From Bin87 sp964502995 (lineage in GTDB: Bacteria; Chloroflexota; Dehalococcoidia; Lucifugimonadales; UBA3495), in the NCBI GenBank assembly GCA_964502995.1, contig CAZCZB010000004.1:1-64000 (forward strand): 64,000 nucleotides of DNA, in the 5' to 3' direction. The translations under genes and the position numbers were made by a program. Below are positions 8,782 through 17,639 of this stretch, piece after piece. How positions within the stretch are numbered: position 1 is the stretch's first letter; the number at the start of each line of letters is the position of its first letter. A model generated the notes under the pieces. The model searched no databases. It saw only the letters and a list, made by a program, of their open reading frames with translations, and was not told the origin of the DNA.

Positions 8782-9894
8782 ATGCAATCCATCACCATCG
8801 ATCGCGCTAAACGCCTTAAAGAAGAACCGCAGTTCGGCCACAACCGCTGGCATCCCGACGTGCCGCCCATCGTAGAGGTCGATCCCGGCGAGGAAGTCGT
8901 CCTGGAAACCCGGGACGCCTCGGACTCCCAGATCCAACCCGGCATGACCGGCGCCGACCTGGCCGGCCTCGATGCCAAGGTGGGACACCCGCTCACCGGC
9001 CCGGTGTACGTCAAAGGCGCCCAACCTGGGGACCTGCTGGAAATCGAGTACGTTGACATAACCGCCCAACCGCGCGGCTGGACCCGCAACCGACCCGGCG
9101 CCGGCTTCCTCCGCGATGTATTCACCAACCCGTACCTGGTCCACTGGGACATCGCCGATGGATGGGCAACGTCTGCTCAGATTCCCGGCGTCCGCATCCC
9201 CGATGGCTCGTTCATGGGAACCGCCGGACTGGCCCCGTCCCACGCCCAAATGGCCGCCTGGACTGCCCGCGAGGCCGACTGGGCAGCCCGCGGCGGTCAG
9301 GCCGCCCCGCCGGATCCCGAAGATGCGGTGCCATCAGGCGGTGAAATCGCCAACGTGGGCCTGCGTACCATCCCGCCCCGCGAAAATTGCGGCAACATCG
9401 ACGCCAAGCAGCTCACCACCGGTTCCCATCTATTCATCCCGGTCGCCGTGCCAGGCGGCCTCTACTCTGCCGGCGACGGACATTTCGCCCAGGGCGACGG
9501 CGAGGTCTGCATCACGGCCATCGAGATGGGCGCAACCTGCGCGGTGCGCTTCCACATACATCGGGGTGAGGCGGCCCGCCATAACATAACGATGCCGCGC
9601 TACTCCCACCCTGACTACTTCCTGGCGCCCGAATGGGCCGCTCCGCGAAATTTCACCGCCACGGTCGGCTATCCCATCCATCCCGACGGCACCCAGGAAG
9701 GCGAGGCCAGCCTCACTCTAGCGGCCCGCAACGCCATGCTCAACATGGTCGCGTTGTTGCAGGAGAGAGGATGGACCGCCGAGCAGGCGTACATAATATG
9801 CAGCGTTGCCGTGGATCTGCGAGTCAGCAACATTGTCGATCTACCCAACGTAACCGTCTCCGCATTTCTGCCGGAGGACATTTTCAACGGTTAA
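8782..9894 (+). CDS. Acetamidase/formamidase family protein
   Basis: A 370-residue member of the FmdA/AmdA family, which hydrolyses short amides to carboxylate and ammonia. Diagnostic segments are HNRWHPDVPPIVEVDPGEEV at the N-terminus, GPVYVKGAQPGDLLEIEYVD, PPRENCGNIDAKQLTTGS and GDGHFAQGDGEVC. The length is typical for the shorter acetamidases. The ATG at 8782 follows GGAGGGAACCC, a good ribosome-binding site. It stands alone between a repeat block and a terminator-like hairpin. A role in using amides as nitrogen source is inferred. Confidence 0.9.
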   Translation: MQSITIDRAKRLKEEPQFGHNRWHPDVPPIVEVDPGEEVVLETRDASDSQIQPGMTGADLAGLDAKVGHPLTGPVYVKGAQPGDLLEIEYVDITAQPRGWTRNRPGAGFLRDVFTNPYLVHWDIADGWATSAQIPGVRIPDGSFMGTAGLAPSHAQMAAWTAREADWAARGGQAAPPDPEDAVPSGGEIANVGLRTIPPRENCGNIDAKQLTTGSHLFIPVAVPGGLYSAGDGHFAQGDGEVCITAIEMGATCAVRFHIHRGEAARHNITMPRYSHPDYFLAPEWAAPRNFTATVGYPIHPDGTQEGEASLTLAARNAMLNMVALLQERGWTAEQAYIICSVAVDLRVSNIVDLPNVTVSAFLPEDIFNG

Positions 9895-9973
9895 CCCACC
9901 CGAAAATCATGGGCGTAGCGTCGATTCGCGGGACTGACCCATGAAATGATCCGGGCGACGCCCGGATATCAAA

Positions 9974-10014
9974 ACGCCCCGACCATTTGCCACCGGCCGG
10001 GGCGTCTCTTTGTT
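9974..10014. terminator. Bidirectional terminator-like hairpin
   Basis: ACGCCCCG (9974-9981) pairs with CGGGGCGT (9998-10005) around a 16-base loop that can itself pair partly. CTCTTTGTT follows on the plus strand and TTTT on the minus strand. It sits between the convergent acetamidase and HTH genes. Confidence 0.7.
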
Positions 10015-10121
10015 CATCGTATAGGCGATGAACTCGGCGCTCCAACGGGTCAGCTCGCCTTTGACCCGACGGTTCGCCTCGCTCCACCGTGATCCGCGCC
10101 ACTGCGTATCACGGCGTAGTT

Positions 10122-10349
10122 TCACTGATTGGTGCGTTTGACCTCCAGAACTTCACCCGGAGCCAACGCGACGCGACGCACGTTGATACCCAACTTCAGC
10201 ATCCAGTAACCCAGCGTCGCCTTGCTGACGCCCAGCGTGTCTGCCGTGGCGGTAAGCCCCTGGTCGTTGACCAGTTCGGGGAGTAACCGCTCCAGCGGCC
10301 GGTCAAATTCCTTTTCTACACGCATCATCAATTTGGTTTTCCTTGCCAC
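10122..10349 (-). CDS. Small helix-turn-helix DNA-binding protein
   Basis: A 75-residue protein starting at GTG with GGAGGT six bases upstream. Residues of about 28-55 form a helix-turn-helix (GLTATADTLGVSKATLGYWM), preceded by a basic segment (MARKTKLMMRVEKEFDRPLE). The size and single-domain layout suit a phage- or plasmid-like regulator or a short orphan repressor. The ribosome-binding site lies inside an imperfect palindrome (AGTACACC...GGTGTGCACT, 10350-10371), a possible autoregulatory operator. It has no operon partner. Confidence 0.75.
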   Translation of the reverse strand: MARKTKLMMRVEKEFDRPLERLLPELVNDQGLTATADTLGVSKATLGYWMLKLGINVRRVALAPGEVLEVKRTNQ

Positions 10350-11213
10350 AGTACACCTCCGGTGTGCACTCGCTTGCGTTACACGCGACCCATTTCCGCG
10401 CTACAAGCTGCATTTCGATGCTTGAGACTGGTACATTACCAAATCTAGCAGTGATCTCAATCGATGTCAAGACGAGTCGTAAACAATTCTAAATATTTTT
10501 TTATAATCTTTTAGAACGCCTGGCTACGTGGTTATTTTGCCACAGCCGCCTACTGCGCTCTAGTACTCGGGATCCCAGTTTTACCGAGTTTTGTCGTTTT
10601 GGCCCGCTTCCCTTCCGGGCGCCCCAGCCGGTCCAGGAGCAGTCGAAATTCCCGAAGCCCTCCGCCTCCCAATGCATAGATACGTCCGCCTGGTCAGAGG
10701 GGGATGGTATTGGGCCAACAAATGCATCACCATTCGAGCCGGCATCGACGTAAGAGGCGGTCACGCATAGTTGGTCCAACGACGAGTGTACCGAGCGAAG
10801 AATTGATTGGTACACGTACCCTGATCAAGTACACCATATTGACCGTTTCAGTGTACCGATCGCGGCAGGCAGCAGTTACATTTGGTTCCAGCACCAGCGT
10901 GAACTGGCAAAGTGTAATCACAGCAGTTGCCTCGCCGTTTCGTTTCAAGTTGTACTCGTTACACGGCTATCCCAACGCTGGATCGCAGTTCCATTTCGTT
11001 GCACGCGTCGCGGGCTTGAAAAATGTAGCGACTCCATTTATCGGCAGGGTAATGGCTGCTGCCGTCGTTACACCGTAAGTACACCAATCCGAGACGGTGG
11101 TACATTTGGCGATTCGGCTCATTGATCATGCAGGCAATTGACACTGAACCACACCTTGCCTAACCTGCTGTCTCATACCGCGATTGCGGCCACCTTCCAA
11201 TGGAGCCATCGAA
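10350..11213. promoter_or_regulatory. 864-bp gene-free region with repeated AGTACACC / AGTGTACC sites
   Basis: No coding frame here reads like a protein. The motif AGTACACC occurs at 10350-10357, 10828-10835 and 11078-11085. AGTGTACC occurs at 10785-10792 and 10850-10857, and GGTACAC at 10809-10815. The stretch around 10430-10515 is AT-rich with a long T run. Candidate operators for the adjacent HTH protein; binding is an inference. Confidence 0.4.
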
Positions 11214-12185
11214 GTGAACATCCCAACCCTGCGCGACGTTTACCATGCCCGCGCCACCATCACTCCCTATTTCCCTCGCACGCCGTTGACCTATTCCGCC
11301 GCTCTCAGTGAACTACTGGATGCTGAGGTGTACCTCAAACACGAGGAACACCTGGCTTTGGGCGCGTTCAAGGCCAGAGGCGGGATTAACCTTTTGGCCG
11401 GCATGTCTGAAGAGGAACGCGCTCGCGGTGTAATCACTGCAAGCAGCGGCAATCACGGGCAATCCATCGCCAGCGCTTGCCGCACGTTCGGTGCCCGCGC
11501 TCTCATCGGCCTTCCGATGGACGCAAATCCCAACAAGGTCGCCTCGATGGAATCGCTCGGGGCGCAGTTGATCTTTCACGGCGCCAATTTCGACGAAGCC
11601 AGGGAATACTGCGAACGTCTGGCCGAGGAGGAAGGCTATCGATACGTGCATCCAGTCAACGAACCTGCCCTCATCGCCGGTGTGGGTACCGCCAGCCTGG
11701 AGATAATTGAGGACCTCCCAGACGTGGAGTTGATGATGCTCCCAATCGGCGGCGGCAGCGGAGTTTCCGGCGCTTGCATTGTCGCCGGTGCGCTAAATCC
11801 GGCCATTCAGGTTGTCGCCGTACAGTCCGAGGCGGCGCCGGCCGCCTACCTTTCCTGGCAACAGGGCCAGTTGGTGGCGGCGCCCATGCAAACCTGGGTC
11901 GAAGGCACCGCAACCGCCGTGGGTTATGAACTTCCTCAGCAGATCATGCGCCACCGTCTGCACGATTTTCTGCTGGTCAGCGAGGACGACATCAGGCGCG
12001 CGGTCGCTGTGCTGGCAGAAAAAGCTCACACCCTGGCCGAAGGCGCAGGAGCGACTGCTTTGGCGGGGGCGGTTCGCCACCGCGATCTCGTTAAAGGAAA
12101 GAAGGTCTCTATCACGATCACCGGCGCGAACATTACCCTTGCCCAACTCCGCGAATGTATCGACGTTTACCTTGCCGATTCATGA
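11214..12185 (+). CDS. PLP-dependent threonine/serine dehydratase family protein
   Basis: A fold-type II PLP enzyme of 323 residues. The PLP lysine is in LGAFKARGG (K53 from this start), followed by the SSGNHGQS motif that holds the substrate carboxylate and the glycine-rich GGGSGVSGA phosphate loop. It deaminates threonine or serine to the 2-oxoacid; racemase activity is possible. It lacks the C-terminal ACT-like regulatory domain of biosynthetic IlvA, so it resembles the catabolic form. GTG at 11214 is chosen because GGAG lies eight bases upstream; an upstream TTG at 11184 is the alternative. Confidence 0.88.
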   Translation: MNIPTLRDVYHARATITPYFPRTPLTYSAALSELLDAEVYLKHEEHLALGAFKARGGINLLAGMSEEERARGVITASSGNHGQSIASACRTFGARALIGLPMDANPNKVASMESLGAQLIFHGANFDEAREYCERLAEEEGYRYVHPVNEPALIAGVGTASLEIIEDLPDVELMMLPIGGGSGVSGACIVAGALNPAIQVVAVQSEAAPAAYLSWQQGQLVAAPMQTWVEGTATAVGYELPQQIMRHRLHDFLLVSEDDIRRAVAVLAEKAHTLAEGAGATALAGAVRHRDLVKGKKVSITITGANITLAQLRECIDVYLADS

Positions 12186-12223
12186 ACTTCGACGGTTTTA
12201 CGGCACCGCGGGGACCAAAAAAA

Positions 12224-12244
12224 ACCGCCCGAGTTTCGGGCGGT
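12224..12244 (-). terminator. Rho-independent terminator
   Basis: ACCGCCCG / CGGGCGGT hairpin with a short loop. Read on the minus strand it is followed by eight T residues (AAAAAAAA at 12216-12223 on the plus strand), so it ends the minus-strand gene at 12273. It may also serve the converging plus-strand dehydratase gene. Confidence 0.85.
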
Positions 12245-12272
12245 GATTTAGTTGGAACAAGTCGATAGACAA

Positions 12273-13289
12273 TCACCGTGCGTTTTGAGAGAAATATCGC
12301 GCCAATTCGTCCCTCTCAAACTCTGGCAACTCATGCTCTCCCTGCCGGTCTATGAGCCAGAAACCGTCCTCCCGCTCCAGCATCTGGCCAACCTCCCAGC
12401 CGGTGATCCCCAACGCATCCAATGCGCGGAACGCCTTGGGAACTTCGATTGCGGGCATCGTTGCTATCAACGCTCCGGATCCGAGCAGGCCCAACGGATT
12501 TATGCCCAGCGCGCCGCAGATCGCTTCACACTCCGGGAGCACAGGTGCGCTTTCCGCTTCAAAAACCACGCCCAACCCCGAAGCCCACGCTACCTCCCTC
12601 AGCGCGGTGACCACTCCTCCTTCCGTGACGTCGTGCAAACTATGCACTCCCGCTGAGTCTCGTAGCGCTTTGGCCGCCGAAACTATGCTGATTCCGGGAT
12701 CATCCAAATAGGTTGCGGCTCGGTCGATTGTGTCGCGGTCCACTCCGGCGTCTCGGAGCGCGTCGGCACACTCCGTGGCGAGGATCGACGTGCCTTCGAT
12801 GGCCAAGCCGGTCGTCAGGACTATGCTGTCCCCGTCCCGAGCGTCGCCGGTTTTCACCAATACGTCCGGATTGGACACTTCCCCCAACATCGTCCCTGCC
12901 ACGATGGGGCGCTCTATACCAATCGTTACCTCAGTGTGCCCCCCGATTATCGCAACTCCTAGCTCTGCACAGGCTGCGGAGATTTCGACGAACAACTGCC
13001 GCACGTCGTTCGGAGTGAAGCTGGTGGGCACGAGCACTGTGGGCAAGAACCAGCTGGGATCCGCGCCGGCACAAGCGACGTCATTGGCGTTTACCTGCAC
13101 CGCATACCAGCCGATTCGATCGGTGGCGAAAGTGATGGGGTCGGACTTGGCGACCAACAAACGGTCGCCCACTTTGACGACCGCGCAATCCTCACCCACT
13201 TCAGGACCAACCAGCACACGCGGATCGTTTGATCCGGTGTTGCACAATAATTCCGCCAGCAACGGGTGCGGCAACTTTCCAGTTTCCAA
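12273..13289 (-). CDS. AIR synthase-related protein (PurM/HypE/ThiL superfamily)
   Basis: A 338-residue protein of the PurM superfamily of ATP-dependent aminoimidazole/hydrogenase-maturation/thiamine kinase-like enzymes. N-terminal features are VGPEVGEDCAVVKVGDR, the ATP-binding VAKSDPITF segment and NANDVACAGADPSWFL. The C-terminal half has HDVTEGGV. It resembles HypE most but lacks the C-terminal cysteine tail that HypE uses for cyanylation, and no hyp genes are near. It is not SelD, because the Cys/Sec-Gly catalytic loop is absent. It starts at TTG with AGGAAG just upstream. The substrate is unknown. Confidence 0.8.
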   Translation of the reverse strand: METGKLPHPLLAELLCNTGSNDPRVLVGPEVGEDCAVVKVGDRLLVAKSDPITFATDRIGWYAVQVNANDVACAGADPSWFLPTVLVPTSFTPNDVRQLFVEISAACAELGVAIIGGHTEVTIGIERPIVAGTMLGEVSNPDVLVKTGDARDGDSIVLTTGLAIEGTSILATECADALRDAGVDRDTIDRAATYLDDPGISIVSAAKALRDSAGVHSLHDVTEGGVVTALREVAWASGLGVVFEAESAPVLPECEAICGALGINPLGLLGSGALIATMPAIEVPKAFRALDALGITGWEVGQMLEREDGFWLIDRQGEHELPEFERDELARYFSQNAR

Positions 13290-13391
13290 CTTACTTCCTG
13301 CACATTGAGATGTTTACGGTGAGTGTAGCACCCCAACAGCGAATTCAACCCACCATTGCGGCAGTTGATTGTTCCCGTGCTTTGGCGGCGT

Positions 13392-13419
13392 TTGCAGCGT
13401 ACCGCCAGTTTGTTATAAT
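13392..13419 (+). promoter_or_regulatory. Sigma-70-type promoter for tRNA-Glu
   Basis: TTGCAG (13392-13397), a 16-base spacer, then TATAAT (13414-13419), 35 bases before the tRNA start. Confidence 0.7.
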
Positions 13420-13453
13420 CGTAGCCGCTGCGGAAAATCGCGGCGCCGCTTAC

Positions 13454-13530
13454 GGCGCATTCGTCTAGCGGCCCAGGACACCGCCCTCTCAAGGCGGAGA
13501 TCAGGGGTTCGAATCCCCTATGCGCCACCA
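13454..13530 (+). tRNA. tRNA-Glu (anticodon CTC)
   Basis: The acceptor stem GGCGCAT pairs with ATGCGCC. The anticodon arm is CCGCC-CTCTCAA-GGCGG, giving CTC. The T arm is AGGGG-TTCGAAT-CCCCT. The CCA is encoded at 13528-13530. Confidence 0.95.
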
Positions 13531-13599
13531 GGTTACTATCGCCGACGCCGGTCACAGCGTCGGCGTTTCTCATTCGTTGGCCATCCGGTAGCCACCCAC

Positions 13600-14487
13600 A
13601 TGAACGATTCCGCCACACTGGTCGCTTTGCTGCTGGTGGTCTCATCCTCAGCGGCCCACGCGACCTGGAACTTTCTGCTCAAGCGGGCGCGCCGCCAGGA
13701 AGTCTTTGCCTGGTGGTTGTCCGGGTTCGCCGTCATCGGCGCGTTGCCCATTGCCGTGGTTCTGGCGATTATGGGTCCGTTCGAATTGGTTGGGGTGTGG
13801 TTCATCGCCGGATCAGCCCTGGTGCATATCTGCTATTACCTGTTTCTGGGCCGTAGTTTCGCTCGCAGCGACCTTTCTCTGGTGTATCCCATTGCGCGGG
13901 GATTTGGACCGGGCCTCGTACCTGTGTTGGCAGTCTTTGCACTGGGAGAAGCCGTGACGCTACTGGGATGGATCGGTATCGCCGCCATCGTGGCAGGCAT
14001 CTACGCCGCGGCCTGGTGGGGCAATTTGCGCCAATTGACCTCATCCGCAGTGTTGCGCGCCAACCTCCCGGGGATTGGATACGCGCTCCTGACCGGGCTG
14101 TGCATATCGTTTTACACGATCATTGACAAACAGGGTGTAGCCTACGTCAATCCCTTCCTATACCTCTATCTCATGACGTGCGGTGTCGCTGTCGGGTGGC
14201 TCCCTTACATCATCCGGGTTCATGGTACCGCCGGAGTTGTTGGCGAATGGCGAAACGCGTGGTTGCCTATCATCGCAGCTTCCGGACTGCTATTCCTGGC
14301 CTACGGTCTGGTGCTCACCGCAATGCGTCTTACCGATGTGAGCTACGTAACTCCCCTGAGAGAGGTTGGGTCGCTGTTTGCCATCGTATTGGGTGCGGTC
14401 GTATTGAAAGAGCACGTTACCGCGGGTCGGATTGTGGGCGCAGTCCTGATAATCGCCGGCGTCGTGCTGACAACACTGGCAAAATGA
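13600..14487 (+). CDS. EamA/DMT-family transporter
   Basis: A 295-residue membrane protein with ten predicted hydrophobic helices in two halves, the layout of drug/metabolite transporters (EamA domains). The N-terminal half includes AAHATWNFLLKRA and LSLVYPIARGFGPG. The second repeat includes SFYTIIDKQGV and DVSYVTPLREVGSLFAIVLG, with LKEHVT and a closing glycine-rich helix. It probably exports a metabolite or amino-acid derivative; the substrate cannot be read. The ATG at 13600 fits the first helix. It lies 70 bases after tRNA-Glu. Confidence 0.87.
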   Translation: MNDSATLVALLLVVSSSAAHATWNFLLKRARRQEVFAWWLSGFAVIGALPIAVVLAIMGPFELVGVWFIAGSALVHICYYLFLGRSFARSDLSLVYPIARGFGPGLVPVLAVFALGEAVTLLGWIGIAAIVAGIYAAAWWGNLRQLTSSAVLRANLPGIGYALLTGLCISFYTIIDKQGVAYVNPFLYLYLMTCGVAVGWLPYIIRVHGTAGVVGEWRNAWLPIIAASGLLFLAYGLVLTAMRLTDVSYVTPLREVGSLFAIVLGAVVLKEHVTAGRIVGAVLIIAGVVLTTLAK

Positions 14488-14508
14488 AACAGCGTTCCCG
14501 GATGGGTC

Positions 14509-14514
14509 TATAAT
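14509..14514 (+). promoter_or_regulatory. -10 element upstream of nitroreductase gene
   Basis: A perfect TATAAT 38 bases before the ATG. No clear -35 is seen; GAAACA sits roughly where one should be. Confidence 0.45.
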
Positions 14515-14551
14515 GCTCGAATAATTGGAAGTCGATTCGCTGGAGGGCTCT

Positions 14552-15187
14552 ATGGACGCCAATATGGATTTGTTCGAAGCAATTTACAGCCAACGCCAGA
14601 TAACCAGGTACAAGCCGGACCCGGTGCCTCAAACCGCCATCCAGCAGATGATTGACGCGGCGGTGCGGGCGCCCAACGGAGGCAACACTCAACCCTGGGA
14701 GTTTGTGGTCGTGAACGACCCGGAAACCGTGCGCCGACTGGGCGATCTCTACAAGCACACCTGGCTGGACGCCATGGGTTGGGAACCGTCTCCCACCGAA
14801 TCCCGCGTTTATCGCCATGCGCGTTATCTCGCTCACCACATGCCGGATGTGCCCGCCATGATCGTGGTCTGCGCCGACCATTCACGCGGCAGCGGTTACC
14901 AGGCCGGCGAGTCCATTGAGCGCGGCAGGCACGCAGCCTCAGTGTGGCCTGCCATCCAGAACCTGTTCCTCGCAGGTCGCGCCCTGGGCATCGGAACCCG
15001 AATCACTACCGTACTAAACAGGAAGGAGGATGAGGTTCGCGAGATCCTGGGCCTTCCCGAATACGCGGAAATGATCTGTCTCACCCCGGTCGGATACCCA
15101 CGCGGCAGTTTCGGACCCACAAATCGACGGCCGCCGTCCGAGGTAACTTCGTTCAACCGGTGGGGATTCCGAGACTGGACCGCCTGA
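14552..15187 (+). CDS. Nitroreductase family protein
   Basis: An FMN-dependent nitroreductase-fold protein of 211 residues. The N-terminus has the FMN-binding YSQRQITRYKPDPVP (usual form RRSxRxF), then APNGGNTQPWEFVVV, the conserved SxxNxQPW region. Later come HAASVWPAIQNLFLAGRALG and the C-terminal LTPVGYPRG. These enzymes reduce nitro groups, quinones or flavins with NAD(P)H. TGGAGGG lies five bases before the ATG. The downstream amidohydrolase starts 26 bases after the stop, so the two are probably co-transcribed. Confidence 0.87.
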   Translation: MDANMDLFEAIYSQRQITRYKPDPVPQTAIQQMIDAAVRAPNGGNTQPWEFVVVNDPETVRRLGDLYKHTWLDAMGWEPSPTESRVYRHARYLAHHMPDVPAMIVVCADHSRGSGYQAGESIERGRHAASVWPAIQNLFLAGRALGIGTRITTVLNRKEDEVREILGLPEYAEMICLTPVGYPRGSFGPTNRRPPSEVTSFNRWGFRDWTA

Positions 15188-15213
15188 CGCTCGACCTCAA
15201 AAATGGAGCATCC

Positions 15214-16593
15214 ATGCCTGATTCCACGATCAAGATCGACAACGCGCGTTTTGCCGTCACCATGGACCCGGAGCGACGCATCATCTCGGACGCATCTATC
15301 GTCGTAGAAAGCGGCAAAATTACGCAAGTCGGAAAAGCATCCGAACTCGCGTCGTTCGCCGCGGGGACCGTCATCGACGGTAACGGCATGGTGGTGACGC
15401 CGGGATTCGTCAACGGGCACATGCACATCAGCTATGCTCACGTGGTGCGAGGACTGTTTCCGGATGATCTGGGAGCCGATTACCTGCCCAACGTGTTCCG
15501 CCTGCAGGCTGCAATGACCCTGGAGGACGAATACGCTACCTCGCTCCTCGCAATCACCGAGCTATTGAAATACGGGACTACCACTTTCATTGATCCTGGC
15601 ACCACCACTCATCTGGACGCGTGTCTGGAGGCCCACCGTCTATCCGGTTGTCGCATCATATTCGGCCGGAATGTTCAGGACCGCCCCAACCCGCTCAATC
15701 TGCCGGTTTTTGAAACTGACGACGCGATTCGCACAACCGAAGAATCTGTCAGCAAATTCCATGGCGAATTGGACGGCCTCGTTTCAGCATGGGCCATGCC
15801 ATTCTCACCAGAGTTTTGTTCCCCCGAACTGCTGACCGCCGCCCACAGTATCGCCGAAGCCGCGAACACTCGGACCACGCTGCATTACAACAACGGCCCT
15901 CGTTGGATCCAGAGTTGCCGCGAGCATCACAATTGCACCCCCACCGAATACCTGAAAAAGCTGGGAGTGCTGGACGCCCGGATGACATTGGCCCATTGCC
16001 TGGGCATCAACGAAGACGAGGCCCGCTTGATCGGCGAGTCGGGCACTGCGGTCGTCATGTGCCCGACAGCGGCGGTCAAGGGGGGAGCTGGCATGACCCG
16101 CAGCGGTTTGCTACCTGAATTGCTGGAAGCCGGAGGTCCGGTCGGTCTGGGGACGGATGCCGGCAACAACTCCAACTTGCTGGAAACGCTGCGTTCAGTG
16201 TATCTGGCCGCAATCCTTTACAAGGACGGTCGGCGCGACGTCGGGATAATTCCGTCTGAAACCGCTCTCGAACTGGGAACCATTGGCGGCGCCGCCGCAT
16301 TGGGGTTGGATGACATAACCGGCTCGATAGAACCTGGGAAAGCTGCCGACCTGGTGTTATTTGACACGCGGCGATCAGAGTGGGCGGCGCTGCACAATCC
16401 TGTCAACAGCCTTGTTTATAACGCTGACGGACGGAGCGTTCACACGGTACTTGTCAACGGGCGGGTTGTGGTCAGGGATCATCAACCGGTGTTCGTGGAC
16501 GAGGCTGAACTGGTAGCCGACGTTCAGCAAAAAGGCGACGCGCTCATCGAGCGCGTCGGCGTGGATTTCGGTCCGAGGTGGCCAATAATCTGA
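15214..16593 (+). CDS. Amidohydrolase family protein (TRZ/ATZ type)
   Basis: A metal-dependent hydrolase of 459 residues from the ATZ/TRZ/cytosine-deaminase branch. The metal-binding HxH is in PGFVNGHMHISY (H69, H71). Further ligands are expected at TTLHYNNGP, MTLAHCLGI and the catalytic aspartate of LGTDAGNNSN. The C-terminal beta-sandwich has SIEPGKAADLVLFD and VLVNGRVVV. It removes an amine or chlorine from a ring or guanidine substrate; which one is unknown. A TGGAG site precedes the ATG. Linked to the nitroreductase gene upstream. Confidence 0.9.
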   Translation: MPDSTIKIDNARFAVTMDPERRIISDASIVVESGKITQVGKASELASFAAGTVIDGNGMVVTPGFVNGHMHISYAHVVRGLFPDDLGADYLPNVFRLQAAMTLEDEYATSLLAITELLKYGTTTFIDPGTTTHLDACLEAHRLSGCRIIFGRNVQDRPNPLNLPVFETDDAIRTTEESVSKFHGELDGLVSAWAMPFSPEFCSPELLTAAHSIAEAANTRTTLHYNNGPRWIQSCREHHNCTPTEYLKKLGVLDARMTLAHCLGINEDEARLIGESGTAVVMCPTAAVKGGAGMTRSGLLPELLEAGGPVGLGTDAGNNSNLLETLRSVYLAAILYKDGRRDVGIIPSETALELGTIGGAAALGLDDITGSIEPGKAADLVLFDTRRSEWAALHNPVNSLVYNADGRSVHTVLVNGRVVVRDHQPVFVDEAELVADVQQKGDALIERVGVDFGPRWPII

Positions 16594-16610
16594 CCACCAC
16601 AAGGTTAGGC

Positions 16611-17561
16611 CTATGGGTCGGGATTGGAATCTCCAATATCACGCAGGATGTTCTCCAGCGCCTGATCCAACGCTGGATCCAGGTCAACCGGCTCCACATA
16701 TGGAGTGTACTGGTAATCCATCCGCACCTGGTCGATGATCTGCTTGGCCTCGTTGTTGGTGCGGCCCAATCGTTCCAGGTTTTCCAGCAGCGCCTGGGAC
16801 TCCTGGCTGCCCAACTGCTCCAATTCGGACAGGTCCATGTCAATCTTGAAAAGAGAGCGCAGGCGCCTCAGGATGTCATAATACGCGCGGTGGTCCTGCG
16901 TGATGCCCAGTTGGTTGTTGTTGCTGGTCATAAACGGGTACATGGGAGCCATCGCTCCCATGCGGAACATTGGGACGTCAGGGTACTGGTAGTGAGCCAT
17001 TGAAACCAGGGCCATCCCGATGGTCGGGCCCTGACGTCCGCGGCTCCCGTAACTGGAGAACTGCACTCCGTGTCGTTCCAGTTGCTCACGCATTCCTGCC
17101 TGGGAGTACACGCAGGTGATGCGCCTTTCCAGGTCCGGAGGAGCCGGACCGTTGACACCTTCCACCGCCACGGTTTGTTGTATCCCAAGTTCCTTGACGG
17201 CCGAGAAGAAGGCCTCGCCGTATATGTCCAGGCGATACCACGGTTCCTCACCGAGGAAGACCAGCAGGCCGCTGCCGATTTCATAGAAAGCGTTTTGTCG
17301 GGTCATCGCCGAACTGGGCAAGCCCTCGTTGAACGCGGCCGCAGGTCGGAAGGCATCGTGCGTGCCAGCCACCTGAAACGGGTAGCACATCTGGTTGACG
17401 TGTTCCGACAATTGTCCGATCTGGCGCCCGTTGTTTTTCTCGATCAGGTAACGCGGCAACCCGCTGGAGATACGTCCGCCGTTTGACCATTGCCGGCGCC
17501 AGCCAGCAATCAGATAATCGGCTTCCGGTTTGTCGGTGAAGTTGAAAAGTTCCCCTGGCAT
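16611..17561 (-). CDS. PAC2 family protein
   Basis: A 316-residue protein matching the PAC2 (proteasome-assembly-chaperone-like) family of archaea, actinobacteria and some Chloroflexota. Recognisable parts are DYLIAGWRRQWSNGG, ITCVYSQAGMREQLERHGV and GRQGPTIGMALVSMAHYQYP. The C-terminal 70 residues are an acidic helical tail (LEQLGSQESQALLENLERLG) that could be coiled coil. Bacterial members are not proven chaperones, and no proteasome gene is visible here. The gene lies at the end of a minus-strand unit that begins with the tRNA cluster. Confidence 0.75.
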   Translation of the reverse strand: MPGELFNFTDKPEADYLIAGWRRQWSNGGRISSGLPRYLIEKNNGRQIGQLSEHVNQMCYPFQVAGTHDAFRPAAAFNEGLPSSAMTRQNAFYEIGSGLLVFLGEEPWYRLDIYGEAFFSAVKELGIQQTVAVEGVNGPAPPDLERRITCVYSQAGMREQLERHGVQFSSYGSRGRQGPTIGMALVSMAHYQYPDVPMFRMGAMAPMYPFMTSNNNQLGITQDHRAYYDILRRLRSLFKIDMDLSELEQLGSQESQALLENLERLGRTNNEAKQIIDQVRMDYQYTPYVEPVDLDPALDQALENILRDIGDSNPDP

Positions 17562-17639
17562 ATCAAACCGCCTGGCTACCCTGCGGCCACACTGAGGTTT
17601 TGCCTAATATAACACATCGATTTCCGCTCCAGGCTCCGG

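Noticed and set aside
10501..11078. Overlapping frames of 104 and 124 codons on opposite strands
   Set aside because: Neither has a ribosome-binding site, protein-like composition or recognisable motif.
12273..13289. The PurM-superfamily gene as selD
   Set aside because: It lacks the N-terminal Cys/Sec-Gly loop of selenophosphate synthetase and matches AIR-synthase-related/HypE-like proteins instead.
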